Assembly (NCBI GenBank): GCA_033026295.1 | Contig: CM065176.1 | Coordinates: 2,492,501 to 2,556,500 of the forward strand | Direction: 5' to 3' | Length of the DNA stretch: 64,000 nt | DNA from: Channa striata | Lineage: Eukaryota; Chordata; Actinopteri; Anabantiformes; Channidae | In this document: positions 57,918 to 64,000 of the stretch, one piece after another | Position numbering within the stretch: position 1 is the stretch's first letter | How the letters are laid out: each line of letters begins with the position of its first letter | The notes under the pieces: model-generated | Seen by the model: the letters and a program-made list of their open reading frames with translations, nothing else | Databases searched by the model: none | What the model was told of the DNA's origin: nothing | Program-made: the position numbers and the translations under genes

Positions 57918-60025
57918 TATACACATAAATGTAAAGACATTGGCAAGCAAACACAAATCCTAAGTAAAGGATAAAAGAAGAATCAGGCAAAGCCTGACAT
58001 GCTTTGACAGTGGCACATGTGGTAAATGACGTTTACAAACTCATAGAGCCACATAAACTTGACACATTATGCAGTCCTCATTCTTACAACAAGTTTTTAT
58101 AACGTTGCAATGGTTCTAAAAACACTTTATATAACAATTTGTAGTGCGTTTCTAACTCCTGCATGAATCCTATCAGAGGATTCAGTTTTGTTTGGGCCAA
58201 TGGATCTTAGTTAGCCCACTCCCTAATGAGGTACAGACTAGCTTCTTGAGGACAACATAGATTAAATTACGCCATTATTTCTAATAATACATAATATGTG
58301 TAATGCGTGTGTGCATAGGCGTGTTTGTAATTTTACTTACAATGTAAGGCCTGCTAAACAGCACGTTCAAACTAAATTGTAAACGACTGTATGTGCTGAT
58401 TTTCTCTTGCTCTGTCCGTTCTTAGTCTCTCTGTCTCAAATATCTGTTTTCACCAGCTCTCTCCTAGACCAGTGCGTTAATCTGATTAAACTGGCAGCTG
58501 TCTGAGATTCTGAATAGCGATAGCAACATGCTAAGCAGCAGATTAGCATAATTACATTATGAATTGTGCAAGATACAGATAAACAGCAACAGAAGGTGCA
58601 CTGGGACACACAATGTGACACTGTACTATACAATAATCATGTAAAAAACATGGTGCATGGAGATAGTTGGAAGGAGGTTAGAGCTTAACTTTGTTTTATG
58701 CCAGGCAACAGCAACTTCACCTATACGCCAAAAATGCATTAGTGTTTGTGTTACATATTAATTTGTTACATGTTACATATTATTAGCACAAATATAAATA
58801 GGTATCCAGTAACAGGACTTTTTCTCACAATAATATATTATTACTACTACGTACGTTAGTAATATTACCCACAATGGAGTCTTCATACCAACTTATTTTC
58901 CAGCTGTCATAATTTTAAAAGATCCACATATTATGAAATAATGCAAATGTTAACAATTATATGTTCTGGTACTGCCAAGTGCCAACAGGCCACAGGGACC
59001 TGTAGTTTATATATTATTTGTGGAGTAATTGCCATCTATGTAATGTTCGGATACGGACTTAAAACTGATATCATCTGTATGCAAGGTAGTTCATATGTCA
59101 CCAGCTACTTACCTACTTAATCTTTCCTATGATTTAAAATTACTAGTTATTTACAGCTATCAAACTAAAATAGTGTAAGGCCGATCACTTTTTCACAACT
59201 AGTTGAAAATGTCAACAAATCGTAAAAAAACAATAACAATAATAACAAGTAAAACACATATGTCAATTAATGTTCACTGTTGCACAGGAATGTATGTTTG
59301 ATCTTCACAACAGCAAAAAAATGCAGAAGAAATATCCTTTATGCCTTACATATTCAGGACATCATATACTGCATGTATCCTACAGTATGAAGTCTTTTAG
59401 TTTCTTTCTTGTAATAGAACTACAGGAAACCAAAAATACTGAAGGTGTCCTCCAGCCACTATTGGTAATGTCTGTCTACATACTGAGCTTGTGATGAGAG
59501 CAGCATAAAAAAGAAAAATGAAAACAGGCCGGCAGGAGAATCATCAGGTGGTGTTGTGTATGAAGAACAAACCATGTTTGAAGTGGAGAACAAAGACTTT
59601 CCCTGCAGCTGTGAGCAGCCCTTGGCTCACACAGACACACACACAGACACACACGCAGACACACACGCAGACACACACGCAGACACACACGCAGACACAC
59701 ACGCAGACACACACACAGACACACACACACACAGCACTGCTGGCTTTCTACATGTCTTTACAACACAATCTCTATCGTGCCCTATTTTCTCTCCCAACTT
59801 ACCTTTCTTGGTAATGATAATGCGGAGTAGCGGACTGGCTGATGAGACGGCTTTGTGGAAGTTGTCATCGTTGTTGATTGGAAGGAGGTCTCCGTGAACG
59901 TCAGCGTATCCTAGCAGCACATCAATGTCAGGGATGTGATGGATGGTTTGGAGGAGACGGTAAAACTCCCTAAAGCCCCCAGGGCCGTTCCTCTTCAGAG
60001 CAAAGCGACGGTATTCTGCCTCGAA
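37591..60025 (-). CDS. pard6a: partitioning-defective 6 homologue alpha (PAR6), partial, lacks first exon
   Basis: Exons in transcript order are 60025-59803, 43832-43543, 41182-41057, 40872-40673 and 37912-37591. All have GT-AG borders and joined phases, giving 386 residues plus stop. The first coding exon (start to about the VKSK junction) is not in the window. Residues 1-74 are the rest of the PB1 domain with the OPCA segment 'GYADVHGDLLPINNDD', which binds atypical PKC. 'QNFRQISSIIDVDILPETHR' is the semi-CRIB that binds Cdc42-GTP. The PDZ domain follows, with carboxylate loop 'KPLGFYIRDG' and later 'ISRLVRGGLAES' and 'MMVANSHNLIVTVKP'. The tail has an acidic run and 'DLILEN', and ends REDGNTITL. 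PAR6 links Cdc42 to aPKC and PAR3 at apical junctions. 'NSLQRRKKGL', 'RLHKHG' and 'SHNLIVTVKP' favour PARD6A over B or G. The intron from 43833 to 59802 is 16 kb and full of transposons. Confidence 0.9.
37913..39034. other. pard6a: pard6a last intron, unassigned part
   Basis: Intron sequence between the last coding exon and the Tc1/mariner remnant. I see no repeat that I can name and no additional exon. Confidence 0.5.
39035..40250 (+). mobile_element. Tc1-like transposase remnant, split by a nested insertion
   Basis: The 5' part reads 'MRRHLDPTEVAQAVQLLQDGTS' as two frames (39043-39110) and 'WRRFQETGS' (39138-39165). The 3' part resumes near 39700 with 'RHCGARLEFAIEHHNWQFRHW', then 'FIDESRFTLSTCDRRERVRR' (39798-39860, first catalytic Asp in DES), and 'SPDLSLIEHLWDIM' (40090-40140, terminal catalytic Glu). 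Several frame shifts and stops are present. It is inserted in the last pard6a intron, antisense to the gene. Confidence 0.85.
39175..39695. mobile_element. nested insertion with repeated GAACGATTCGTTC palindromes
   Basis: About 520 bp interrupts the Tc1 transposase. It has 'gttcatgaacgattcgttca' near 39187-39206, 'gtgaacgattcgttcat' near 39255-39271, and two copies of 'ttttgtcacgtgacagcca' / 'atttgtcacgtgacagcca' (39395-39412, 39496-39513). No transposase was seen. Exact ends are not clear. Confidence 0.6.
41239..41845 (+). mobile_element. non-autonomous hAT-type element with 8-bp target duplication
   Basis: The left end is 'caggcgtcagcaaccggcgg' and the right end 'gagtgtttaaggttcctg', which share CAGG..AACC as short inverted termini. 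The flanks are tcgtagaa (41231-41238) and tcatagaa (41846-41853), a 7/8 match of an 8-bp duplication, the hAT signature. It lies in pard6a, 56 bp from the acceptor side of the second PDZ exon. It holds no intact transposase. Confidence 0.75.
42083..43275 (+). mobile_element. Tc1-like element, near full length but dead
   Basis: 'LFVKLRNRVIARYRCRGRLEKTS', 'QVSKSTVASMILKWNT' and 'RTLPRAGH' (42255-42420) are the transposase DNA-binding region. Later text holds 'tggtctaatgaaattgagattggactgtttggcc' (first Asp region), 'cagtgaagcatggtggtggcagcatcgtgctgtgg' (42769-42804, GGSIVLW) and a 3' end near 43270 ('gaatgcactgtaa'). Stops and gaps make it inactive. It is antisense to pard6a, in the intron between the second and third exons of the window. 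Confidence 0.8.
43833..44484. other. pard6a: pard6a long intron, start, unassigned
   Basis: AT-rich intron sequence 5' of the Rex1-like fragments, taken in plus coordinates. I see no named repeat here. Confidence 0.45.
44485..45340 (+). mobile_element. Rex1-like LINE fragments, decayed
   Basis: 'DIVTGRVLKERADHLVVIFTSIFNL' (44489-44565) and, after a 45-nt hairpin, 'SVIISSRLVAKLTNLRPSQP' (44844-44905) are successive parts of a Rex1/Babar-type reverse transcriptase. 'NTNTIIRFAAKV'-like text follows at about 45040-45075, where the YADD or FADD site has decayed. 'DIAKDLSWNIN' is at 45240-45275. A second small fragment with the same text lies at 47645-47735. Confidence 0.7.
44802..44846. repeat. 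45-nt near-perfect hairpin (21-bp arms, 3-nt loop)
   Basis: The arm cccaaccttgaacatcaag plus aa pairs with the arm ttcttgatgttcgaggttggg, with loop agc and a single T:G mismatch. It lies exactly at the discontinuity inside the Rex1-like RT text. Confidence 0.9.
45341..47640. other. pard6a: pard6a intron, unassigned stretch
   Basis: Short frames (109, 76 and 70 codons) around 45.7-46.5 kb have no recognisable domain. No transposon ends are seen. AT-rich. Confidence 0.4.
47641..47735 (+). mobile_element. small Rex1-like LINE fragment
   Basis: The text 'gtcatcaagcctcaggcgcttttagtgtctggtcctacacttcatcaaagcttctgacacttga' parallels 44600-44665 base for base with scattered changes. Confidence 0.6.
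48034..48452. mobile_element. non-autonomous DNA transposon with imperfect inverted ends
   Basis: The left end 'tacaccgcattttccggactataagcgc' and the reverse complement of the right end 'tactgtaaattctggactatagagcgc' align over about 28 bp. Both ends are followed inward by 'cggctt' text. The family is familiar in teleost genomes; I do not assign a superfamily. No transposase frame is present. Confidence 0.7.
48690..48860 (+). repeat. tRNA-derived SINE family A, internally deleted
   Basis: Contains 'tcgtccaccaatcctacag', 'tgtccttgagcaagacag' and 'taaagttctttaagtaccaaccggtcgaaaagtgct', that is, head, body and tail of family A, with the segment between deleted. Confidence 0.75.
48861..49309. other. 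pard6a: pard6a intron, unassigned stretch
   Basis: AT-rich. No repeat or exon recognised. Confidence 0.45.
49310..49445 (+). mobile_element. RTE-clade LINE 3' end
   Basis: The run 'gatgattcgctgtggcgacccctgatgggaaaagccgaaagagaagtagtagta' is the 3' terminus of the RTE element also seen in reverse at 51.25 kb. It includes the C-terminal CGDP-like coding end and the short tandem tail of the clade. Confidence 0.7.
49505..49730 (+). repeat. SINE-like repeat with RTE-type tail
   Basis: The head 'gggtcggcagtggctcagtggtac' resembles a Pol III A box. The tail 'gatctgctgtggcgaccctgaaaactcagcaaaggcc' parallels the RTE 3' end just upstream. This suggests a tRNA-derived SINE mobilised by the RTE LINE. 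Confidence 0.6.
49731..51250. other. pard6a: pard6a intron, unassigned stretch
   Basis: No coding or repeat signal that I can name. Frames overlapping 49.5-50.0 kb are repeat-derived. Confidence 0.4.
51251..52140 (-). mobile_element. RTE-clade LINE fragment, reverse orientation
   Basis: The minus strand reads 'CLMSHTMKLWERVVEARL' near 52030-52090, 'KVAEKYVRVVQDMYERS' at 51885-51940, and further conserved RTE reverse-transcriptase text with breaks. The plus-strand 3' end at 51270-51300 is 'cccattaggggtcgccacagcgaatcatc', the reverse of the 49.4-kb copy. Internal deletions and stops are present. Confidence 0.8.
52267..52310 (+). repeat. (CA)n microsatellite
   Basis: CA run with one CATA interruption, read directly. 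Confidence 0.95.
52311..53350. other. pard6a: pard6a intron, unassigned stretch
   Basis: AT-rich with a 'tatatatacagtatata' patch at 52450. Nothing else is recognised. Confidence 0.45.
53351..53394. repeat. perfect 44-bp palindrome
   Basis: gaaaatagtttgaatgaaag followed by ct, then its exact reverse complement, with no spacer. The flanks 'tgaat' and 'attca' extend the pairing after one unpaired base. Confidence 0.97.
53535..54131 (+). mobile_element. hAT internal-deletion derivative keeping the start of its transposase
   Basis: The ends cagtgcttttcaaat and, reversed, cagtgcttctcaat pair as terminal inverted repeats. The flanks ccttgtag (53527-53534) and ccttagag (54132-54139) match at 6 of 8 bases as a target duplication. 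An ATG at 53759 opens 'MKKFLTGMKRKAKRDEDTET' and then 'KTRKYDEAYVALDF', which matches the start of BED-type hAT transposases, before the frame is lost. The interior is therefore deleted. Confidence 0.78.
54428..54447 (+). repeat. (TG)n microsatellite
   Basis: Short TG run followed by CGCGCACG. Confidence 0.9.
54790..55095 (-). mobile_element. Tc1-like transposase N-terminal fragment
   Basis: The minus strand reads 'MVDAHQAGSGDKIIFFGLD' then 'VAYKWKVFQHCCSL', resembling the helix-turn-helix and the VxKWKxF segment of Tc1 transposases with a small deletion. Only the N-terminal part is present and the frame is broken. Confidence 0.55.
55266..55595. mobile_element. Tc1/mariner-type MITE with 62-bp perfect inverted repeats
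   Basis: The left arm begins cagtggtgtgaaaaagtgtt and the right arm is its exact reverse complement for 62 bp, ending cactg. TA dinucleotides flank both ends (55264-55265 and 55596-55597), the Tc1/mariner target duplication. The 330-bp element has no coding capacity. Identical arms suggest a recent insertion. Confidence 0.95.
55625..55745 (+). mobile_element. L2 LINE ORF2 C-terminal fragment
   Basis: The text 'tggaaccagttcccagtcc' and 'gaccacttcggtctcagaatgcaggcctacttg' repeats the segments seen on the minus strand at 26.8-26.9 kb, here joined in a rearranged order. Confidence 0.6.
55746..59268. other. pard6a: pard6a intron, largely unassigned
   Basis: No exon recognised. It contains a (CA)n run at 57881-57915 and AT-rich text. 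Frames of 65-109 codons show no domain. This is the longest stretch of the 16-kb intron without a recognised transposon. Confidence 0.4.
57881..57915 (+). repeat. (CA)17 microsatellite
   Basis: Uninterrupted CA run read directly. Confidence 0.95.
59629..59733 (+). repeat. 12-bp minisatellite (acacacgcagac) with CA-rich flanks
   Basis: The unit gcagacacacac repeats five times without change, with shorter cagacacacac variants at each end. It lies about 70 bp downstream, in transcript direction, of the donor site of the pard6a PB1 exon. All open frames across it are low complexity. Confidence 0.95.
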
Positions 60026-60735
60026 CTACAGAAAATAAACAACACAACCCTTACAACATCTAGTAAGTTGGACTTTTCACATCACATCAGAATCACAGGT
60101 TTCATGTGGTACAGGGGTCTAAGTGTCTTGGAAATCCTGCAAATAGTCTCACAGGAGGGACCAGACTAAGCAAATCAAATAAGCGTGATGAAACGGAAGG
60201 TTCCGAGCTGTGTCACGAAAGCCTGCACACTTTCAGGCCTTCAGGAAACATGGTTGCATGATTCTTTACAATACTGTCACTTGTGTGGATCTGACAGCAT
60301 GAAGATAAAATATAAGTATTATTTCTTATAATGACAAATCGACAGCAATTCTACAGTTTTCAAAACAAAAAAAAGCTATCTGAACTACTTTATTTTTAAC
60401 AGATTGCATTCTTTTTTAATGTTTTTATCGAACAGAACATGGCAATGTTTTCAAACAATACATGTCTACAAAAACGACAGTTTTTGAAATCCAAACCTAT
60501 AAGATCGAAATTGATTAATAAATGTTATAGATGTAACCACCATTTTGCTTTCTACTTCATATTTTCAGTGAAGTCAGTTTCCCTCCATTAACAAGGAAGT
60601 AAACATCTCTTTTATCGCCTTCCAACGAAGTGATAACCTTGTTATATTCCTTCGTAATCGCCATACCTTACAGCCATACTTTTTGCAGCATGCTACAAGT
60701 TATTGCAGTTGTACCTTCAAGTGGAGCTTGGTTTA
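60026..60735. other. pard6a: pard6a intron 1, start, unassigned
   Basis: AT-rich intron upstream of the PB1 exon. The acceptor is 'ttctgtag' read on the minus strand. No preceding coding exon ending in the VKSK-type junction is visible from here to the window end. Confidence 0.5.
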
Positions 60736-62080
60736 GGCATTCTCATCAGCATGTTCACTGACAATACTTCAATCCTCTACTCTCGCACCAACTGCATTCA
60801 TGTCCTCTCTCTCTCTACATATATCCATAAATCTCCTCTTTGGTCTTCCTCTAGTCCTCCAGCCTGGCGGCTCCACCCCCAGCATCCTTCTACCAATATA
60901 TTTACAATCTTTGAATAATACCTCTGAATATGTCCAAACCACCGTAATCTGACTTCATCTCCAAAACATGTAACAGCAGCTGTCCCTCTGATGTCCTCAT
61001 TCCTGATCCTGTCCATCATCTTAAGCTCTGCTACCTCCAGCTCTGCCACTGTCTCTAAACCGTACAACATCACTGGTCTCACCACCGTCTTGAACAACCT
61101 TCTTTCATAATTGATGATATTTTGATCATACCCGACACTTTTCTTGACCCGTTCCAACCTTCTTGCACTCGCCTCTTCACCTCTTTTCCACTCTCTGTTG
61201 CTCTGAACCATTGACCTTCTGTACCTCTGCTCCCTGTGAACTCACTCTTGGGTGTCTCTCATTCACACACATGGATTCTGTCTTGCTGCGACTAACCTTC
61301 ATTCCGCAGACCACCACCTCTCTAGATTTTCCTCCACCTGCTCCACACTGCATCTGTTGTTCTCTTTCCAGGCATGAAACCATATTGCTGCTCACCTCTT
61401 CCCTTAGCCTAGCTCCCACCACTCTTTCCCACACCTTCATTGGATGGCTCATCAGCTTTATTCTTCCATATTTGCCACAGCTCTGCACAGCTTCCTTGTA
61501 CTTTAAAGTTGGCACCAGTACAATTCTCCTCCATTCCTCAGGCATCCTCTTCAAGAACTTGTTAAACAAACTAGTCACACCGTAAATCTAGTCAAACTCT
61601 ATTGCCAACTCTACTAGGCAATTCCATTCCTCCACAGGTACGTCATGAGGACCAGCATCCTTTCCACTCTTCATCCTCTTCAACACCCTCCTCACTCAAT
61701 CTTTGCTACTTCCTGCTCCACCCCAATCACCTCTTCTTCTCTTTGTTCTCTTTTGTTTTCCTAATTCATCAACTCTTCAAAGCATTTGTTCCATCTTCCC
61801 ATCACATTCCTGGCACCTGTCGATACATTTCCATCCTTAACTCCTGCAAATCCTTCCCATCTCTATCTCTCTGCCTCCCCAACCCGTCAAATCCACATCT
61901 CCCCCTTTCCTGTCCAACTTTGCTTGGCATTTACCACCTCTATCTTCACCTTACACTGCAGCTCCCTGTACTTCTGCCCACTATCTTCAGTCCGCTCAGT
62001 GTCCCAGTTCTACTTGCTCATCTCTTTCAAAGCCCCTCTGACCACCCCAGAGCCTGTCCCAACTCCTCCATGAAATAAAA
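60736..62080 (-). mobile_element. RTE-clade LINE, reverse orientation, largest copy
   Basis: The minus strand reads 'MPEEWRRIVLVPTLKYKEAV' and 'KLMSHPMKVWERVVGARLRE' (61400-61550). It continues with 'GMKVSRSKTESMCVNERH' (61245-61305), 'FKTVVRPVMLYGLETVAELE' (61040-61100), 'MMDRIRNEDIRGTA' and 'EVRLRWFGHIQR' (60940-61020). This is the expected order of an RTE reverse transcriptase. The catalytic FADD block between 'GAGG' and 'GMKVS' is deleted, and frame breaks occur. Upstream ORF text extends to about 62080. Confidence 0.85.
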
Positions 62081-62494
62081 GCAACATTCTTCCTTTTATC
62101 TAATTATGGGATATTTCTAGTCACACAAAATATATCTTACTCCTTCAGGGGAATTAGAGGTGCGTTGGTGGCCTCCCTCCACTCTTCATCATAGTTTTGT
62201 ATGGTCACTCAGTTTTTGAGGACACCCTGCTCTAGGCAGATTCTTACCTGTGAATGGTAAATGATTCTATATCATTTACCATTTACATAGAAAGGCAGAT
62301 TTCTTAGTACATTTTAAATTACAGGCTATAATTGACAAGTATTTAAAACTGTAATTACTTTTCTAATTTTAAATTTTTTTAACTTTCATGCACATTTTTA
62401 ATTAAGTACTAAAATGTACTGTGAGGCACTCATTTGAAAGTCTACTCTAACGTTCACCTCAATTCTGCAGCCCCATGTAGTATCCTCTGGTATG
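62081..62494. other. unassigned, with a short hairpin
   Basis: A hairpin with 12-bp arms (atggtaaatgat / atcatttaccat) and loop tctat lies at 62254-62282. The text 'gtatggtcactcagtttttgaggacaccctgctctaggcagattct' (62200-62246) resembles a reversed Tc1 piece. Confidence 0.5.
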
Positions 62495-62952
62495 TGCCCA
62501 GTTCATCAGGGATCCAAGCTATGCCAGAACAAACTTAGGAAAAAGGAACAAGATTTTAAGCTTGAAAAAACAGAGCGGCCAGCACAGTCTCTAGACATAA
62601 AACCTGAGCTGGTTTGGGATGAACTGGACAGAAGATTGAAAGCAAAGTGACCTAAAAGTGCCACATTTATGGGAACTTTCTGAAGAATTTTTGATTTGAA
62701 GATATTTTATTGTGGAAAGAAGCCACGAGTGTGATCAGATGTTAAATCTTCCAAAGGTGGCGACTCTGGTGAGTCAAATGTTAAGAATACGTATCTGCTT
62801 ATAGATTGTTTTCATTATTTCTTTTTAAAAAACTTCAATTGTTTGTTTATTCTGTTCTTTCATTTCAGAGTACAATAAGACACAAACTGCATAATTTTCA
62901 ATTCAAAAAAAGAAAAATTGGGGTGTTCAAAAACTTTGGCAGGTAGTATACG
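62495..62952 (+). mobile_element. Tc1-like element 3' end
   Basis: 'gctggtttgggatgaactggacagaagattgaaagcaaagtgacc' (62609-62653) reads as the LVWDELDRRLKAK transposase segment, followed by 'SATFMGTF'-like text. The end is 'gggtgttcaaaaactttggcaggtagtatac' at 62920-62952, a typical Tc1 terminus. The frame is broken. Confidence 0.75.
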
Positions 62953-64000
62953 TCTGCAGTGCCTGGTGGTAGTGGAGTGATGTCTGAGCGCATTCTGGCC
63001 ACACAGGTCCAGTGCTGGTGCACAGCGCACCAAAATTACTGCTACTTTTCTTCAACGGAGGAGAAAGTCTCGTTGAAATGTTTCTGTTGCATGTGAACAT
63101 CCGATTATCACTAAATTATTAATGATGCAAGAGAAGCAATAAAAATACGCGTGGTGGCAGTTTGGCAAAGTTTGCACATTTAACGTTGAAAAATATCTCT
63201 AACATTTTCTTGGTTTTATGTTTCATGTCCTTCTAACAGCAGAATAAGCTGTAAACATCAAACTCAATGGCCCAAACATGCCTTATTATGAAATGCTTGG
63301 ATATTTCATGAAACAATCGGAAGCTTAAAAGAATAGAAATTTTTGAAGTCTGCATTAATAGTATTGCCTATGATACTGTTTTACTTTGAGTTATTTCCAA
63401 TAACTTAACGTTATTATTATTATTAAAGTATTGTTATTGAAAGTTAAGCCTCTGCTAAAACGTGTGACCTGCCAATAAATAAATAACTGATAATATAAAA
63501 TTGCTGACATGTTTCTATTGTTACAGAATATACTGGATATTGTCAAATTATAGTCGTAGCGGGTGTTGTGCATAATTTCCATGATTTCTGCAAATTTAGC
63601 ACTTATTATCCTGGAAGTTGCCACACACACTTTTAGGAATGTTATGCAGTAATGCACTTTGCAATCTTTGTCTCCCTCTTTCCAAAATGCTACGAGCCCC
63701 TCTGCTGTTACAGCACCTCTTACTAGCCTGTACTGTACTGTACAGTCGGAATCTGCTGATAAAAAACACACCAGCACAAACAGCAGAGCCAGGGACTGAA
63801 TGTAGATAAGGTCTGTGAATGTGAAAAATCATTTGGCTGCAAAGCACAGGGTAGGATACAGCTTCTCATCACTGTGGCCTGTTAGCAAATCCAGGTCCAC
63901 TATTGCTACCTATTGCTGATACTAAAACATAAAACTATTTTTGTAATTGCAACCCAGACCAAGACATCTTTATTAAAAGCCTCAGTCTCACGTCTGCTTC
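62953..64000. other. unassigned right end of window
   Basis: AT-rich. Frames of 63-128 codons on both strands near 63.4-63.85 kb overlap each other and show no domain. The first coding exon of pard6a is not seen here. Confidence 0.4.

Noticed and set aside
59476..59920. Several long open frames of repeated Cys-Val or Thr-His residues
   Set aside because: They are translations of the CA-rich minisatellite in different frames. Only the part at 59803-59920 on the minus strand is real pard6a coding sequence.
61602..62078. 158-codon plus frame rich in Ser, Pro and Leu
   Set aside because: It is the antisense of the RTE LINE, whose minus-strand reading has the conserved RT motifs.
60026..64000. 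Search for the first coding exon of pard6a
   Set aside because: No minus-strand segment ending in an EVKSK-type junction with a GT donor was found; the exon most likely lies outside the window.
1..64000. tRNA genes suggested by A and B boxes
   Set aside because: The boxes occur in repeated SINE copies that lack a foldable tRNA with intact acceptor and anticodon arms.

Overview
This window is nuclear DNA from a bony fish, most likely a percomorph teleost. The evidence is small intron-containing vertebrate neuropeptide genes with GT-AG introns, many CA/TG microsatellites, and a repeat load typical of teleosts: fragments of L2, Rex1-like and RTE LINEs, several Tc1/mariner families, hAT derivatives, a tRNA-derived SINE and a Tc1-type MITE. 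No tRNA, rRNA or CRISPR was seen, and nothing looks prokaryotic.

Four genes can be rebuilt exon by exon. (1) Galanin (galn, + strand, 7.5-13.2 kb) has a TATA promoter, a non-coding first exon and five coding exons for a 118-residue precursor containing a 29-residue amidated galanin and GMAP. (2) A 253-residue short-chain dehydrogenase of the C-factor/sniffer type (- strand, 13.8-18.3 kb) has six coding exons and converges on galanin. (3) A spexin-2-type neuropeptide gene (+ strand, 28.7-30.7 kb) has a CRE, a TATA box, a CA repeat at the cap region and a 98-residue precursor. (4) pard6a (- strand, 37.6-60.0 kb) is the polarity scaffold PAR6 with PB1, semi-CRIB and PDZ regions. Its first coding exon lies beyond the right edge.

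Layout: 1-7.4 kb is intergenic, with a SINE, an L2 fragment and an unrecognised open frame. Next come galn and the SDR tail to tail. The stretch 18.4-28.7 kb is intergenic, with a dense stack of Tc1, mariner and L2 fragments at 21-27 kb. spx2 follows, then a quiet 30.7-37.5 kb spacer. The last 26 kb is pard6a, mostly its 16-kb intron full of decayed transposons. The galanin intron of 3.3 kb shows no recognisable transposon.

The points most worth following are: the spx2 leader, where a 13-codon upstream ORF ends in a TGA that straddles the first splice junction and overlaps the main ATG; the close linkage of galanin and spexin-2, two members of one peptide superfamily; a CA repeat 12 nt after the donor of the exon that encodes the galanin core; and PAR6 coding sequence cut by introns inside the PDZ domain. 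All calls rest on reading the sequence; no database search was run.
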